In this document: piece by piece, positions 46,666 through 56,206 of the stretch | Position numbering within the stretch: the first letter of the stretch is position 1 | How the letters are laid out: each line of letters starts with the position of its first letter | From: Paenibacillus cellulosilyticus | Lineage (GTDB): Bacteria; Bacillota; Bacilli; Paenibacillales; Paenibacillaceae | DNA: 64,000 bases | Assembly: GCF_003182255.1 (NCBI RefSeq) | Contig: NZ_QGTQ01000038.1 | Span: 1-64,000 of the forward strand | Reading direction: 5' to 3' | Notes under the pieces: generated by a model | Seen by the model: the letters and a program-made list of their open reading frames with translations, nothing else | Database searches by the model: none | Told to the model about the DNA's origin: nothing | Program-made: the position numbers and the translations under genes

Positions 46666-47016
46666 AATAAGTAATGATTCGATGATGGGACCAAGTACCC
46701 GCGTACACGTACACAGAGAGAGACGCCAAGGCTGCAAGCGTCTTTATGATGGCGAGGCGAATGACTTCCCTGAGAACGAACGGTGAACACATGCATGACT
46801 TGCATCCTGCAAGCAGGTTAGCCTATGCAGATGTCATTAGCCGTTTCGCGTATGACGGGCGTTAACCGTTTGAGCGATTCTTGGATCGGGGGCAGGCCTT
46901 ACGCCGTCTATCGTGATAAGACTCGGAATGTGGGTGGCACCACGGGAGAACAATGACAATCTCTCGTCCCTGATTGACCGATTAATTCGGCAGTCAGGGG
47001 CGGGAGTTTTTTTGTT
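46666..47016 (+). ncRNA. T-box riboswitch (His-specific) upstream of hisS
   Basis: The antiterminator element TGGGTGGCACCACG (46931-46944) matches the T-box consensus AGGGTGGNACCGCG. A strong terminator follows (46961-47013; CTCTCGTCCCTGATTG with CAGTCAGGGGCGGGAG, T7). The Stem I region includes GAACACATG, where CAC (46788-46790) fits the specifier position before a purine; CAC is a His codon, suiting hisS. Uncharged tRNA-His would pair and allow read-through. Confidence 0.9.
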
Positions 47017-47061
47017 TCACAGCATCCTACCGGGCTGACCGAGTTTGAAACCATGAAGAAC

Positions 47062-47202
47062 GCAAATTGCTAAGCGTATGCTTACGAAGCAAGCAATTTG
47101 CCACAAACAGCAGTATCGAAGAAGATAGCAAATTGCTAAGCGTATGCTTACGAAGCAGCAATTTGCCACAAGCAGCAAAACCGAAGAAGATAGCAAATTG
47201 CT
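47062..47202 (+). repeat. Two tandem ~65-bp hairpins plus a half-copy before hisS
   Basis: Each unit has arms GCAAATTGCT and AGCAATTTGC around AAGCGTATGCTT: 47062-47101 and 47128-47166, spaced 66 bp. A third lone arm GCAAATTGCT (47193-47202) sits 3 bp before AGGAGG. The third arm could pair with the second unit's right arm, giving two mutually exclusive folds. Confidence 0.8.
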
Positions 47203-47217
47203 TTTAGGAGGATTCAC

Positions 47218-48471
47218 ATGGCATTCCAGAAACCGCCGGGAACGCAGGACTTTCTGCCGGGCGCTGTTGAGCGTTGGCAGTTCGTTGAGAGCAAGGCGCG
47301 CGAGATTTGCCGCCGGTTCAACTTCCGTGAAATTCGGACGCCGATCTTTGAATCGACCGAGCTGTTCCAACGCGGCGTAGGCGAGACGACGGACATCGTC
47401 GAGAAAGAAATGTACACGTTCACCGACCGTGGCGATCGCAGCCTGACGCTGCGCCCGGAAGGAACGGCAGGCGCGGTTCGCGCGTACGTCGAGAACAAGC
47501 TGTATGGCGAGCCGGATCTGACGAAACTGTATTACATCGGTCCGATGTTCCGCTACGAGCGTGCACAGGCCGGCCGTTACCGTCAATTCCATCAATTTGG
47601 TATCGAAGCGCTTGGCGCTGTTGATCCGGCGCTAGATGCGGAAGTTATCGCACTCGGCTATACGTTCTATACAGAAGTTGGTCTTAAAGGCGTTCGCGTC
47701 GAAATCAACTCCGTCGGTACGCCAGCCGTACGCGCCGCATTCCGTGAGCGTCTGCTCAGCTTCTTGGAGCCGAAACGCAGCCTGCTGTGCAAGGACTGCC
47801 AGTCGCGGATGGACCGTAATCCGCTCCGTGTGCTCGACTGCAAAGTCGATCAGGCGCACTTCGAGGGCGCACCTTCGATCGTCGACAGCCTCGACGACGA
47901 GTGCCGCACGCATTTTGATAAAGTCCAAATGTACCTCAGCGACATGAACATTCCGTTCTCTGTCAACCCGCGTCTCGTGCGCGGCCTGGATTATTACACG
48001 CACACGGCGTTCGAGTACAAGGCGGAAGGCATCGGCGCGATCGATACGATCGGCGGCGGCGGCCGTTACAATGGTCTCGTATCCGAAATCGGCGGTCCGG
48101 ACCAGCCGGGCGTTGGTCTCGGTCTTGGTCTTGAGCGGACAGTGCTGCTGCTGGAGCACCAGCAGACGGAGCTTCCGGACTTGAACGCAATTGACGCGTA
48201 CGTTATCGCCCTAGGCGATGCGGCGGAACGCGAAGTTTCGAAGCTTATCTACGGCATGCGCCAACACGGGCTGTCTGTGGAGCGGGACTATCAGGGCCGT
48301 AAGATGAAAGCTCAGATGAAATCGGCTGATCGTCTCAAAGCACGCTTTACAGCCATTCTCGGTGATGACGAGCTGCAGCGCGGCGAAATCGCACTGAAAG
48401 AGATGGCGACAGGCGAACAGCGCTTCGTGAAGCTGGATCAGCTGGCTGATGCAATCGCGAGCAGCAAATAG
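47218..48471 (+). CDS. hisS: Histidyl-tRNA synthetase
   Basis: A 417-residue class II synthetase. Motif 1-2 region (QKPPGTQDFLPG, LRPEGTAGAVRAYVENK, YYIGPMFRYERAQAGRYRQFHQ), His-specific VRGLDYYTHTAFEY and motif 3 GLGLGLERTVLLLE are visible. Ribosome site TTAGGAGG. Controlled by the upstream T-box. Confidence 0.97.
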   Translation: MAFQKPPGTQDFLPGAVERWQFVESKAREICRRFNFREIRTPIFESTELFQRGVGETTDIVEKEMYTFTDRGDRSLTLRPEGTAGAVRAYVENKLYGEPDLTKLYYIGPMFRYERAQAGRYRQFHQFGIEALGAVDPALDAEVIALGYTFYTEVGLKGVRVEINSVGTPAVRAAFRERLLSFLEPKRSLLCKDCQSRMDRNPLRVLDCKVDQAHFEGAPSIVDSLDDECRTHFDKVQMYLSDMNIPFSVNPRLVRGLDYYTHTAFEYKAEGIGAIDTIGGGGRYNGLVSEIGGPDQPGVGLGLGLERTVLLLEHQQTELPDLNAIDAYVIALGDAAEREVSKLIYGMRQHGLSVERDYQGRKMKAQMKSADRLKARFTAILGDDELQRGEIALKEMATGEQRFVKLDQLADAIASSK

Positions 48472-48513
48472 CACTAACTCATACTCAAACTATCCGAAGG
48501 AGCTTGATCTAAC

Positions 48514-50322
48514 ATGATGTTAAAAACTCATTCCTGCGGTACGCTGACGAAAGCAGATGTCGGCCAAACCGTAACACTGAACGGCTGGGTACAGCGTCGC
48601 CGCGACCTTGGCGGCGTATTGTTCATCGACCTGCGCGACCGTACGGGTATCGTGCAAACCGTATTCAACCCTGATTTCTCCGGTGCTGCACTTGAAACGG
48701 GAGACAAAGCGCGTAACGAATATGTTCTCGCAGTTCGTGGTAAAGTCGTTGAGCGCGATGCAGAAACGTACAATGCGAACCTCGCAACGGGCGAGATTGA
48801 AATTCGCGTAACAGAGATCGAAATTCTGAACGCGGCTAAGACGCCTCCATTCCCAATCGAAGACGGCGTTGAAGTAGACGAGTCGATTCGTCTGAAGCAC
48901 CGTTACCTCGACCTGCGCCGTCCTGAGATGCAGCGTACGATGCTGCTTCGTTCGAAGGCGTCCAAAGTATTCCGTGACTTCCTCGACGGCGAAGGCTTCC
49001 TCGATGTAGAGACGCCAATTCTGACGAAGAGCACGCCGGAAGGCGCGCGCGACTATCTCGTACCAAGCCGTGTGCATGCAGAAGAATTCTTCGCGCTTCC
49101 GCAATCGCCGCAAATTTTCAAACAGCTGCTGATGGTCGGCGGCATCGAGCGTTATTACCAAATCGCACGCTGCTTCCGCGATGAAGACCTTCGTGCTGAC
49201 CGTCAACCAGAGTTCACGCAAGTCGACATTGAGACGTCGTTCCTGTCGCAGGATCAGCTCCTCGGCATGATGGAGCAGCTGATGGCTCGCGTATTCCGCG
49301 AAACGATCGGCTATGAGATTCCACTTCCGTTCCAACGTATCACATATGCTGAAGCAATGGACAAATACGGCTCCGACAAGCCGGACCTGCGCTTTGACCT
49401 TGAGATCAAGAACATTACAGACATCGTTGCAAACAGCGAAGTGAAAGTGTTCGCATCGGTAGCAGCATCCGGCGGCGAAGTTAAAGCGCTGAACGCGAAG
49501 GGCTGCGCAAGCTGGAGCCGCAAAGAGCTCGACGACCTGCAGCCGTTCGCAGCACGCTACGGCGGTAAAGGTCTGGCATGGATTACGGTGAAGGATGGCG
49601 AGTGGAAAGGTCCAATCGTTAAATTCCTGAAGCCAGAAGAAATCGAAGCGTTGACGGAGCGTCTAGGCGTTGAAGATGGCGACCTGCTGACGTTCTCCGC
49701 TGACAAGCCGAAGGTTGTAGCTGACGTACTGGGCAACCTGCGTCTGAAGCTCGGCCGTGATCTGGGCCTCATCGACGAGTCGAAATTCAAGTTCCTGTGG
49801 GTGGTTGACTTCCCGCTGCTCGAATGGGACGAAGATGCGAAGCGTTATGTTGCAATGCACCACCCGTTCACGCGTCCGAACGAAGAAGACCTCGAGCTGC
49901 TCGCAACAGATCCAGGCAAAGTGCGCGCACAAGCGTACGATATCGTTCTCAACGGCTACGAAGTCGGCGGCGGCTCGATGCGTATCTACAAGCGTGATGT
50001 ACAAGAGCTTATGTTCAAAACGCTTGGCTTCTCGATGGAGCAAGCGCATGAGCAGTTCGGATTCCTGCTCGACGCATTTGAATACGGCACGCCTCCACAC
50101 GGCGGTATTGCATTCGGTCTTGACCGTCTGATCATGCTGCTGACAGGCCGTACGAACCTGCGTGAGACGATTGCGTTCCCTAAAACGGCAAGCGCAACGG
50201 ACCTTATGGTTGATGCACCTTCGACAGTTGAGCTGTCGCAGCTTGAGCAGCTGCACATCCGCACGGTAGCGAAGCCAAGCGCGAAGCCTGCCGCTGCTGG
50301 TGCAGGTGCGCCGCAAGCGTAA
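48514..50322 (+). CDS. aspS: Aspartyl-tRNA synthetase
   Basis: A 602-residue class IIb synthetase with N-terminal OB anticodon domain ([20 protein letters not shown]), catalytic domain ([20 protein letters not shown], and motif 3 [20 protein letters not shown]) and the GAD insertion of bacterial AspRS. The end is Ala/Pro/Lys-rich. Follows hisS by 42 bp in the conserved hisS-aspS order, so it shares the T-box. Confidence 0.97.
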   Translation: MMLKTHSCGTLTKADVGQTVTLNGWVQRRRDLGGVLFIDLRDRTGIVQTVFNPDFSGAALETGDKARNEYVLAVRGKVVERDAETYNANLATGEIEIRVTEIEILNAAKTPPFPIEDGVEVDESIRLKHRYLDLRRPEMQRTMLLRSKASKVFRDFLDGEGFLDVETPILTKSTPEGARDYLVPSRVHAEEFFALPQSPQIFKQLLMVGGIERYYQIARCFRDEDLRADRQPEFTQVDIETSFLSQDQLLGMMEQLMARVFRETIGYEIPLPFQRITYAEAMDKYGSDKPDLRFDLEIKNITDIVANSEVKVFASVAASGGEVKALNAKGCASWSRKELDDLQPFAARYGGKGLAWITVKDGEWKGPIVKFLKPEEIEALTERLGVEDGDLLTFSADKPKVVADVLGNLRLKLGRDLGLIDESKFKFLWVVDFPLLEWDEDAKRYVAMHHPFTRPNEEDLELLATDPGKVRAQAYDIVLNGYEVGGGSMRIYKRDVQELMFKTLGFSMEQAHEQFGFLLDAFEYGTPPHGGIAFGLDRLIMLLTGRTNLRETIAFPKTASATDLMVDAPSTVELSQLEQLHIRTVAKPSAKPAAAGAGAPQA

Positions 50323-50460
50323 TGATTGGATGAGGCTGGCTTAGCTGCTGGCCCTACAACATGAGAATCGTCCGGCTTCTGGCGCTACATGCCGCCGATG
50401 CCGGACATTTTCTGTATTCAGGGATACATAATTTTCAATTCAAGAAAGGTGGATCTTCTC

Positions 50461-51207
50461 ATGCTGCATCAATTTTCACGGACAGAGTTAGCAGTTGGTC
50501 CTGAAGGACTCGATAAGCTGCGCGGCAGCACCGTTGCGGTGCTTGGCATCGGCGGCGTAGGCTCGATCGCGGCAGAAGCATTGGCTCGTACAGGCGTCGG
50601 CCGACTCATTCTCATCGATAAAGACGTTGTCGACATTACGAACATTAACCGTCAGATTCACGCGCTGACAACGACCGTCGGACAGCCGAAGGCAGATCTG
50701 ATGGCTGAGCGGATCAAGCTCATTAATCCAGAATGCGATGTGATTTCGCTTCGGATGTTTTATACAGAGGAAACGTATGAGCAGCTGTTCGAGTATCCGC
50801 TTGATTACGTGCTCGACGCTTCCGATACGATTTCGTACAAAATCCATCTGATCAAGCAGTGTCTTGAGCGGAAAATTCCGATCATCAGCAGCATGGGTGC
50901 CGCGAACAAAATGGACCCGACGAAATTCCAAGTTGTTGATATCAGCAAGACACATACCGATCCAATCGCGCGTGTAGTACGCACGAAGCTGCGCAAAGAA
51001 GGCATTAAGAAAGGCGTGAAGGTCGTATTCTCGTCCGAAGAGCCGATGAAGCCGCGTGAGGACGTCACGCAGCGTATCGTGCCTGAGAATGCGCCAGAAA
51101 TCCGCAAGGCGCAGCAGCCGCCGGCGAGCAACGCTTTCGTTCCGCCTGTTGCGGGTCTAATCATGGTCAGCGTGATCGTGAAGGACCTGCTCGTGGACAT
51201 TTTGTAG
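50461..51207 (+). CDS. tcdA: tRNA threonylcarbamoyladenosine dehydratase TcdA
   Basis: An E1/ThiF-like ATPase that cyclises t6A-37 in tRNA. The 248-residue product has the nucleotide-binding GIGGVGSIAAEALARTGVG and DKDVVDITNINRQ, DASDTISYK and the KVVFSSEEPMKP end. I chose ATG 50461 (GAAAGGTGG upstream) over an in-frame start at 50389. B. subtilis YrvM lies at the same place. Confidence 0.92.
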   Translation: MLHQFSRTELAVGPEGLDKLRGSTVAVLGIGGVGSIAAEALARTGVGRLILIDKDVVDITNINRQIHALTTTVGQPKADLMAERIKLINPECDVISLRMFYTEETYEQLFEYPLDYVLDASDTISYKIHLIKQCLERKIPIISSMGAANKMDPTKFQVVDISKTHTDPIARVVRTKLRKEGIKKGVKVVFSSEEPMKPREDVTQRIVPENAPEIRKAQQPPASNAFVPPVAGLIMVSVIVKDLLVDIL

Positions 51208-51213
51208 TAACCC

Positions 51214-51257
51214 AAGAAACCAGCCTGAGCATCGCAATGGGGCTGGTTTCTTTTTTG
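51214..51257 (+). terminator. Terminator after tcdA
   Basis: AAGAAACCAGCC and GGCTGGTTTCTT around a 15-nt loop, followed by T6. Confidence 0.9.
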
Positions 51258-51298
51258 TTATAAAGTGAAGTAAGCATGCCGATGCACGTTGCCATGTC

Positions 51299-51337
51299 CG
51301 AACAAGTGTGCGGATGAGCGTCTCTTTATGCTACAAT
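51299..51337 (+). promoter_or_regulatory. rarA promoter with LexA-like box
   Basis: CGAACAAGTGTGCG (51299-51312) matches the Bacillales SOS box CGAACNNNNGTTCG with one mismatch. It ends in the -35 zone of a -10 TACAAT (51332-51337). Confidence 0.4.
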
Positions 51338-51375
51338 ATTTATTATAGAGAGCAAGTTAAAGGAGCGACGGGGAA

Positions 51376-52692
51376 ATGGATTTGTTCAGCTATGCGGACG
51401 AGCAGACGCCGCGCGCAAGACTGCTTGCGGACCGGATGCGTCCAGAAACGCTCGACGATTATATCGGACAGGAGCATATCGTCGGCCCGGGCAAGCTGAT
51501 GCGACGGGCGATTGAAGGCGACCGAATCTCATCGATTCTGCTATACGGACCACCGGGATGCGGCAAGACGACGCTTGCGCATATTATTTCGAAACGGACC
51601 GAGGCGGACTTTGTGAAGCTGAATGCCGTTGACGCTTCCGTGAAGGACGTTCGGGACGTCATCGATAAAGCGAAGACAGCTAAGATGATGTACGGGCGCA
51701 AGACGATCCTGTTTCTCGACGAGGTGCACCGGTTTAATTCTTCCAGACAGGATGCGCTTCTGCCTGCTGTTGAGCAGGGCATTATTATATTTATTGGTGC
51801 GACGACGGAAAATCCCTACCACTATGTGAACGGGGCCTTGCTGTCACGTTCGACGTTGTTCCAATTAGAGCCGCTGACGAAGGAGCATGCCCGAGAAGCG
51901 ATGAGACGGGCGATTGCAGACGCGCAGCGGGGGCTGGGATTCATGAAGCTGGCAATTGATGATGACGCGCTTGAGCACATTGCTCAGACGGCAGGCGGCG
52001 ATATTCGCAGGGCGCTTAATGCACTCGAGATTGCAGCTGTTACGACGCCATCCGAGCCTGATGGCTCGGTGCATGTTACGCTAGAGGTTGCACAGGAATC
52101 GGTACGCAAGCCGCTGGCGAAGGCGGATGAATCAACGCAGTATGATGTGTTGTCGGCTTTTCACAAGAGTGTGAGGGGCTCCAGTGACGCTGCGCTGTTC
52201 TGGTTCTTGTATGCGGTCGAGAAGCTGGGGATGGAGCCGATGGTGTTCATCCGCCGGCTGATCGTCGCATGCAGCGAAGATATTGGACTTGCGAATCCGC
52301 AGGCAATGGTGCAGGCGACGACAGCGCTTGAAGCGTATCGCAAAATCGGCTGGCCGGAGGCGAAGTACAATATCGCGCAGGCGATTCTGTTCGCGGTCGA
52401 GAGTCCGAAGTCGAATGCGACGACTGTCGCGATCGGCAAAGTGATGGAAACAATTGAGCACGTCGGTACGATGGAGGTGCCGCTCCATTTGCGCGATGCG
52501 CACTATAAGGGAGCTGTGAAGCTGGGCCATGTCGGCTATCAGTATCCGCATGACTTCCCTGGTCATTATGTGGTGCAGCAGTATTTGCCGGACGGACTGC
52601 GCGAGCGTGCATTCTACGAGGCGACCGAGCAGGGGATGGAGGACAAAATCCGCCAGAACCAATTGCGCCGGCGCAGCCGTTCCAAAGGGTAG
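51376..52692 (+). CDS. rarA: Replication-associated recombination ATPase RarA
   Basis: A 438-residue AAA+ clamp-loader-like protein (MgsA/WRNIP1 family) acting at stalled forks. Walker A YGPPGCGKTTLAH, Walker B ILFLDEVHRF, sensor ATTENPYHYVNGALLSR, and C-terminal tetramerisation region (FIRRLIVACSEDIGLANPQA). Ribosome site AAAGGAG. B. subtilis YrvN occupies the same place. Confidence 0.95.
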   Translation: MDLFSYADEQTPRARLLADRMRPETLDDYIGQEHIVGPGKLMRRAIEGDRISSILLYGPPGCGKTTLAHIISKRTEADFVKLNAVDASVKDVRDVIDKAKTAKMMYGRKTILFLDEVHRFNSSRQDALLPAVEQGIIIFIGATTENPYHYVNGALLSRSTLFQLEPLTKEHAREAMRRAIADAQRGLGFMKLAIDDDALEHIAQTAGGDIRRALNALEIAAVTTPSEPDGSVHVTLEVAQESVRKPLAKADESTQYDVLSAFHKSVRGSSDAALFWFLYAVEKLGMEPMVFIRRLIVACSEDIGLANPQAMVQATTALEAYRKIGWPEAKYNIAQAILFAVESPKSNATTVAIGKVMETIEHVGTMEVPLHLRDAHYKGAVKLGHVGYQYPHDFPGHYVVQQYLPDGLRERAFYEATEQGMEDKIRQNQLRRRSRSKG

Positions 52693-52716
52693 ATTATTAT
52701 TCGTATATGCAAAAGC

Positions 52717-52764
52717 AAAAAGGCCAGTAGAAGTCAGCGTCACGCGACTCCTATTGGCCTTTTT
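52717..52764. terminator. Bidirectional terminator between rarA and the sensor kinase
   Basis: AAAAAGGCCAGTAG ... CTATTGGCCTTTTT with inner AGTC/GACT and GCG/CGC pairs. Serves both converging genes. Confidence 0.92.
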
Positions 52765-52781
52765 CCTGTAATACCATTTTA

Positions 52782-54092
52782 TTAAATCGTAATCTGAATC
52801 AACACTTTCTCATTCTCATATTGGAAGTGGATATGCCCTTCGTATTTGTCCACGGTGCGCTTAATGATCATAAGACCATTGCCACGAAGGACGGCCTCTG
52901 TTGATTTGGTCGTATAGTTGCGCTGGAACAAATATTTTTGGTCCTTCATCGAGATTAGGGCGGGGTTCTCCACTGCAAACATATAGTGGGAGCCAACTGT
53001 CTTACAGACGACACGGATACACCGCGGATGATCGCCTTTATACGCTTCAACCGCTTCAATTGCATTGTCCAGCAGATTGGAATAGATTTTCACAATATCC
53101 ATGGAAGCCACACGGCTGAAATCATCGGAATCGATCTCAAACTGCAGTTCAATGTTTTTTATATGAGCCTGCTGCCATTTCGTTTGGAACAACACCATAA
53201 GGACCGGATTTTTGATGCGTGTCGATAAATCGAGCATTCGCGTATCGGAGGAGAACTGCTTCAAATACTCATTCGCACGATCGTACATCCTCATATCCAT
53301 TAGCCCTCGCATCACCTGCAGATGGTTCATTAGATCATGCCGTCCAGCTTTGATGGACTGGAGAATTTTACTCATTTCTGAGATATACATCGTTTCTGAC
53401 TCCGTCAGGTCGTGCTTAAGGCTAACGCGATACCAACTGTGAACCGTAAATACGACGCCAAGAAGCAGGACAACAAACAAAATATCAACGACGAGGATGA
53501 GCCGATTGCTGTTGACTACTTCATGTCCAATCTCTTTCAGATGGTTGACATCCACATCAATCGCAACGACGCCTAACATCTTGCCGGCAGCGCTGTAGAA
53601 TGGAACGCCGACAGAAATGTACAGTCCATGGGTAGGATCGTTAATGACATTTGTATAATAGGAAAGACCATTTTTTGCTTGATTGACCTGTTTAGGAGGA
53701 ACTGTGCAAGGTACGCCTATCATATGATCGTTCACATTAGGCGACATGGCGGCAACCATAACCTTCGCGACATCGGTTTCATCGAGCTCTAATGTGTAGA
53801 CATACAGCGCGTTGATTCTGGTTCGGTATTCCTCCAAATAATGCTTGATCGAATCAAAGTCACGATCATACTGCCGAGAAGCCAGCACTTTCTCATAGGC
53901 GATCTTGTCCATGCCGCTAGCGATCGACTGGGCCATTGCAATATACTGCTGAGCAAGTGTTATTTGTGATGCTTTCTCTGTTGTATAGTTAGAGAGCATG
54001 ATCTTTAAGAACGTAAGCAAACCGAGTATAAGCAGCGTGAGCACAATAAAGAAAGCGATTTTCTTTTTTGGGTTATAGCGATAAGACCTCAT
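52782..54092 (-). CDS. Orphan sensor histidine kinase, Spo0B-type
   Basis: A 436-residue membrane kinase: N-terminal helix (about 12-34), an extracellular sensor domain of dCache type (about 35-190), a second helix (about 194-216), a SPOB_a-like phosphoacceptor helix with His252 (GRHDLMNHLQVMRGL) and a HATPase domain with N box NLLDNAIEAV and G box RGNGLMIIK. The acceptor helix resembles Spo0B more than HisKA. No response regulator is nearby. It may be citrate/malate-type (DcuS/CitA family) or feed a phosphorelay; both are inference. Confidence 0.8.
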   Translation of the reverse strand: MRSYRYNPKKKIAFFIVLTLLILGLLTFLKIMLSNYTTEKASQITLAQQYIAMAQSIASGMDKIAYEKVLASRQYDRDFDSIKHYLEEYRTRINALYVYTLELDETDVAKVMVAAMSPNVNDHMIGVPCTVPPKQVNQAKNGLSYYTNVINDPTHGLYISVGVPFYSAAGKMLGVVAIDVDVNHLKEIGHEVVNSNRLILVVDILFVVLLLGVVFTVHSWYRVSLKHDLTESETMYISEMSKILQSIKAGRHDLMNHLQVMRGLMDMRMYDRANEYLKQFSSDTRMLDLSTRIKNPVLMVLFQTKWQQAHIKNIELQFEIDSDDFSRVASMDIVKIYSNLLDNAIEAVEAYKGDHPRCIRVVCKTVGSHYMFAVENPALISMKDQKYLFQRNYTTKSTEAVLRGNGLMIIKRTVDKYEGHIHFQYENEKVLIQITI

Positions 54093-54351
54093 GAAACATC
54101 CTTTCTATATGAATTACGTTTATCGGAGAGTACGAATTTGTTGAGAGCATTCATCCTTTATATTAACAAGGAAATCGACTTTCAGGAATTCATTAATAGT
54201 AAAAATATCCAGTTTCAATGAAAAATTTTAATTTCAACCATTATGCGTGCTTTATTATAGGTTTGAATTGGCTTTAGTTAGGCAGTACGTTAGTTCGAAC
54301 ATTTATCGTCAGTGGACAAGCTTATGTTAATATTTTACATAAAAGTTGCAC

Positions 54352-54379
54352 TTGACAAACTTTTTTGGTCGGCTACAAT
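54352..54379 (+). promoter_or_regulatory. Promoter of mntH
   Basis: Perfect TTGACA (54352-54357), 16-bp spacer, TACAAT (54374-54379). The leader to the start is about 120 bp; TTTGCC near 54466 is reminiscent of half an MntR box but no palindrome is clear. The remaining DNA from 54093 to 54350 is AT-rich and without a recognisable feature. Confidence 0.6.
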
Positions 54380-54504
54380 GAGGATAGGTACATTCCCAAA
54401 GGGTATGACATATCGTGATCATATACGTTCCTTTTTTTACCGAAAAAGTTGACCGAGTGCAAAACCGTTTGCCTAGTACAATTTTTATAAAGAGGTGAGT
54501 CGAC

Positions 54505-55863
54505 ATGGGGAAAGAAACTGGATTGGCGATGCATAATAATCAAGGATGGAAGAAGCAGCGTGAAGGTGTCAGCCTGCCTGAAGTGCATGCTTCACTCACA
54601 ATACCGAAGACAGGATCATGGTTTCGAAAGTTTCTTGCGTTTGCAGGACCCGGCTACCTCGTCGCTGTCGGCTACATGGATCCCGGCAACTGGGCGACCG
54701 ATATCGCCGGCGGATCAATGTTTGGCTATTCGCTGTTATTCGTCATCCTGCTATCCAACATTATGGCGATGCTGCTGCAAAGTCTGGCGGGTAAGCTTGG
54801 CATTGTAACAGGCCGCGACTTGGCACAGGCGTGCCGAGATCATTACAGTAAGCCGGTTGCAATGGGACTTTGGGTGCTGTGCGAGCTTGCGATTGCAGCC
54901 TGTGATCTAGCAGAGGTGCTCGGAACGGCAATTGCGTTGAACTTATTGTTCGGGATCCCGATTATATATGGCGTCATCATAACCGTTCTTGATGTATTCA
55001 TCGTGCTGCTGCTGCAAAATAAAGGGTTCCGCTACATTGAAGCGTTAGTTATCACGTTAATCGGTACGATTGGTGTCTGCTTCTTAATCGAAATCATTTG
55101 GGCGAAGCCGGACGCAGGCGGCGTGCTTGCTGGATTCGCACCGAATATGGAATTGCTTCGCAATCCCGAAATGCTCTATATTGGCATTGGTATTCTTGGT
55201 GCAACGGTCATGCCGCATAACTTGTATTTGCATTCTTCGATCGTACAGACACGTCAGATTGAACAGACGACGAAGGGCAAACGACAAGCCATTCGTTTCG
55301 CTACAGCTGATTCGACCATCGCTCTGACGCTGGCTTTGTTTATCAATGCGGCGATTCTGATCATCGCGGCTGCGACGTTCCATACGACAGGCAACACAGC
55401 GATTGCTGAGATTGGCGATGCCTATCATATGCTTGCACCGCTGCTTGGCACGACTGCAGCGAGCGTCCTGTTTGGTGTCGCACTGCTCGCGGCCGGTCAG
55501 AACGCTACGTTGACAGGTACGCTGGCTGGTCAGATCGTAATGGAAGGCTTCCTTAACATCCGGCTTCCGGCATGGCTCCGCAGGCTGATCACTCGTCTGA
55601 TCGCAGTTGTTCCAGCGATTGTCGTTCTTGCAATCGTAGGTGATTCTGGTACGGCAGACCTGCTTATTCTTAGCCAGGTAATCTTGTCGCTCCAGCTATC
55701 GTTCGCAGTCATCCCGCTCGTCAAGTTTACGAGTGATAAGCAGAAGATGGGCGAGTTCGCCAACAAGCTGTGGATGAAGCTGACGGCATGGACAGTAGCC
55801 GTTATCATCGCAGGATTAAATATTTATTTGCTGTACCAGACGTTTGCAGACTGGTTCAGCTGA
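54505..55863 (+). CDS. mntH: Nramp-family divalent metal transporter MntH
   Basis: A 452-residue proton-coupled manganese transporter with eleven helices. Metal-site motif [12 protein letters not shown] in helix 1 and [15 protein letters not shown] in helix 6 are intact. Ribosome site AAAGAGGTGAG. It stands alone between divergent or convergent neighbours; Mn-dependent MntR control is expected from the family but not shown here. Confidence 0.95.
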   Translation: MGKETGLAMHNNQGWKKQREGVSLPEVHASLTIPKTGSWFRKFLAFAGPGYLVAVGYMDPGNWATDIAGGSMFGYSLLFVILLSNIMAMLLQSLAGKLGIVTGRDLAQACRDHYSKPVAMGLWVLCELAIAACDLAEVLGTAIALNLLFGIPIIYGVIITVLDVFIVLLLQNKGFRYIEALVITLIGTIGVCFLIEIIWAKPDAGGVLAGFAPNMELLRNPEMLYIGIGILGATVMPHNLYLHSSIVQTRQIEQTTKGKRQAIRFATADSTIALTLALFINAAILIIAAATFHTTGNTAIAEIGDAYHMLAPLLGTTAASVLFGVALLAAGQNATLTGTLAGQIVMEGFLNIRLPAWLRRLITRLIAVVPAIVVLAIVGDSGTADLLILSQVILSLQLSFAVIPLVKFTSDKQKMGEFANKLWMKLTAWTVAVIIAGLNIYLLYQTFADWFS

Positions 55864-55870
55864 ACAACAA

Positions 55871-55923
55871 GAAGCCGTACGCTGGCCCGAAGAGGGCGCA
55901 GTGTGCGGCTTCTCTAAGTTTTT
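55871..55923 (+). terminator. Terminator after mntH
   Basis: GAAGCCG ... CGGCTTC with inner CCC-GAAG-AGGG, then TAAGTTTTT. Moderate. The following 220 bp to the CNNM leader contains no recognised gene. Confidence 0.6.
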
Positions 55924-56146
55924 GTAGAGTTGATGTAAAGTGCACTGTTCATCGCTGAGCGGCAGAATAGGCACGAATGACTGGCATAAGACAGGATCAT
56001 TCCGGAATAGAGTGGAATACGGAGCGTTTAAAGCGGAAATTGGTCCAGCCATCATTTGACGCTGCCGTAATGAATCGAATAAGCTTATGGTATGCAATTG
56101 GTAATTTTTACGTGTATTCGTCTAAATGAAGGAGGTGCGCCTGCCA

Positions 56147-56206
56147 TTGCATCGTCCGTTTCCTGCGAAGCGAGCGGCGTGCGGTAGGCAGGGACTGGTT
56201 GAGTAG
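56147..56206 (+). CDS. Possible 19-aa leader ORF before the CNNM gene
   Basis: A TTG 9 nt after a perfect GGAGGTG (56131-56137) opens 19 codons beginning MHRPFPAKRAAC. Its TAG stop (56204-56206) lies five bases into the downstream gene whose TTG is 56199, so translation could be coupled. It may instead be a chance ribosome site; no homologue is known. Confidence 0.3.
   Translation: MHRPFPAKRAACGRQGLVE

Noticed and set aside
54390-54500. Manganese riboswitch or MntR box in the mntH leader
   Set aside because: No yybP-ykoY core motif and no full MntR palindrome could be found; only TTTGCC is reminiscent.
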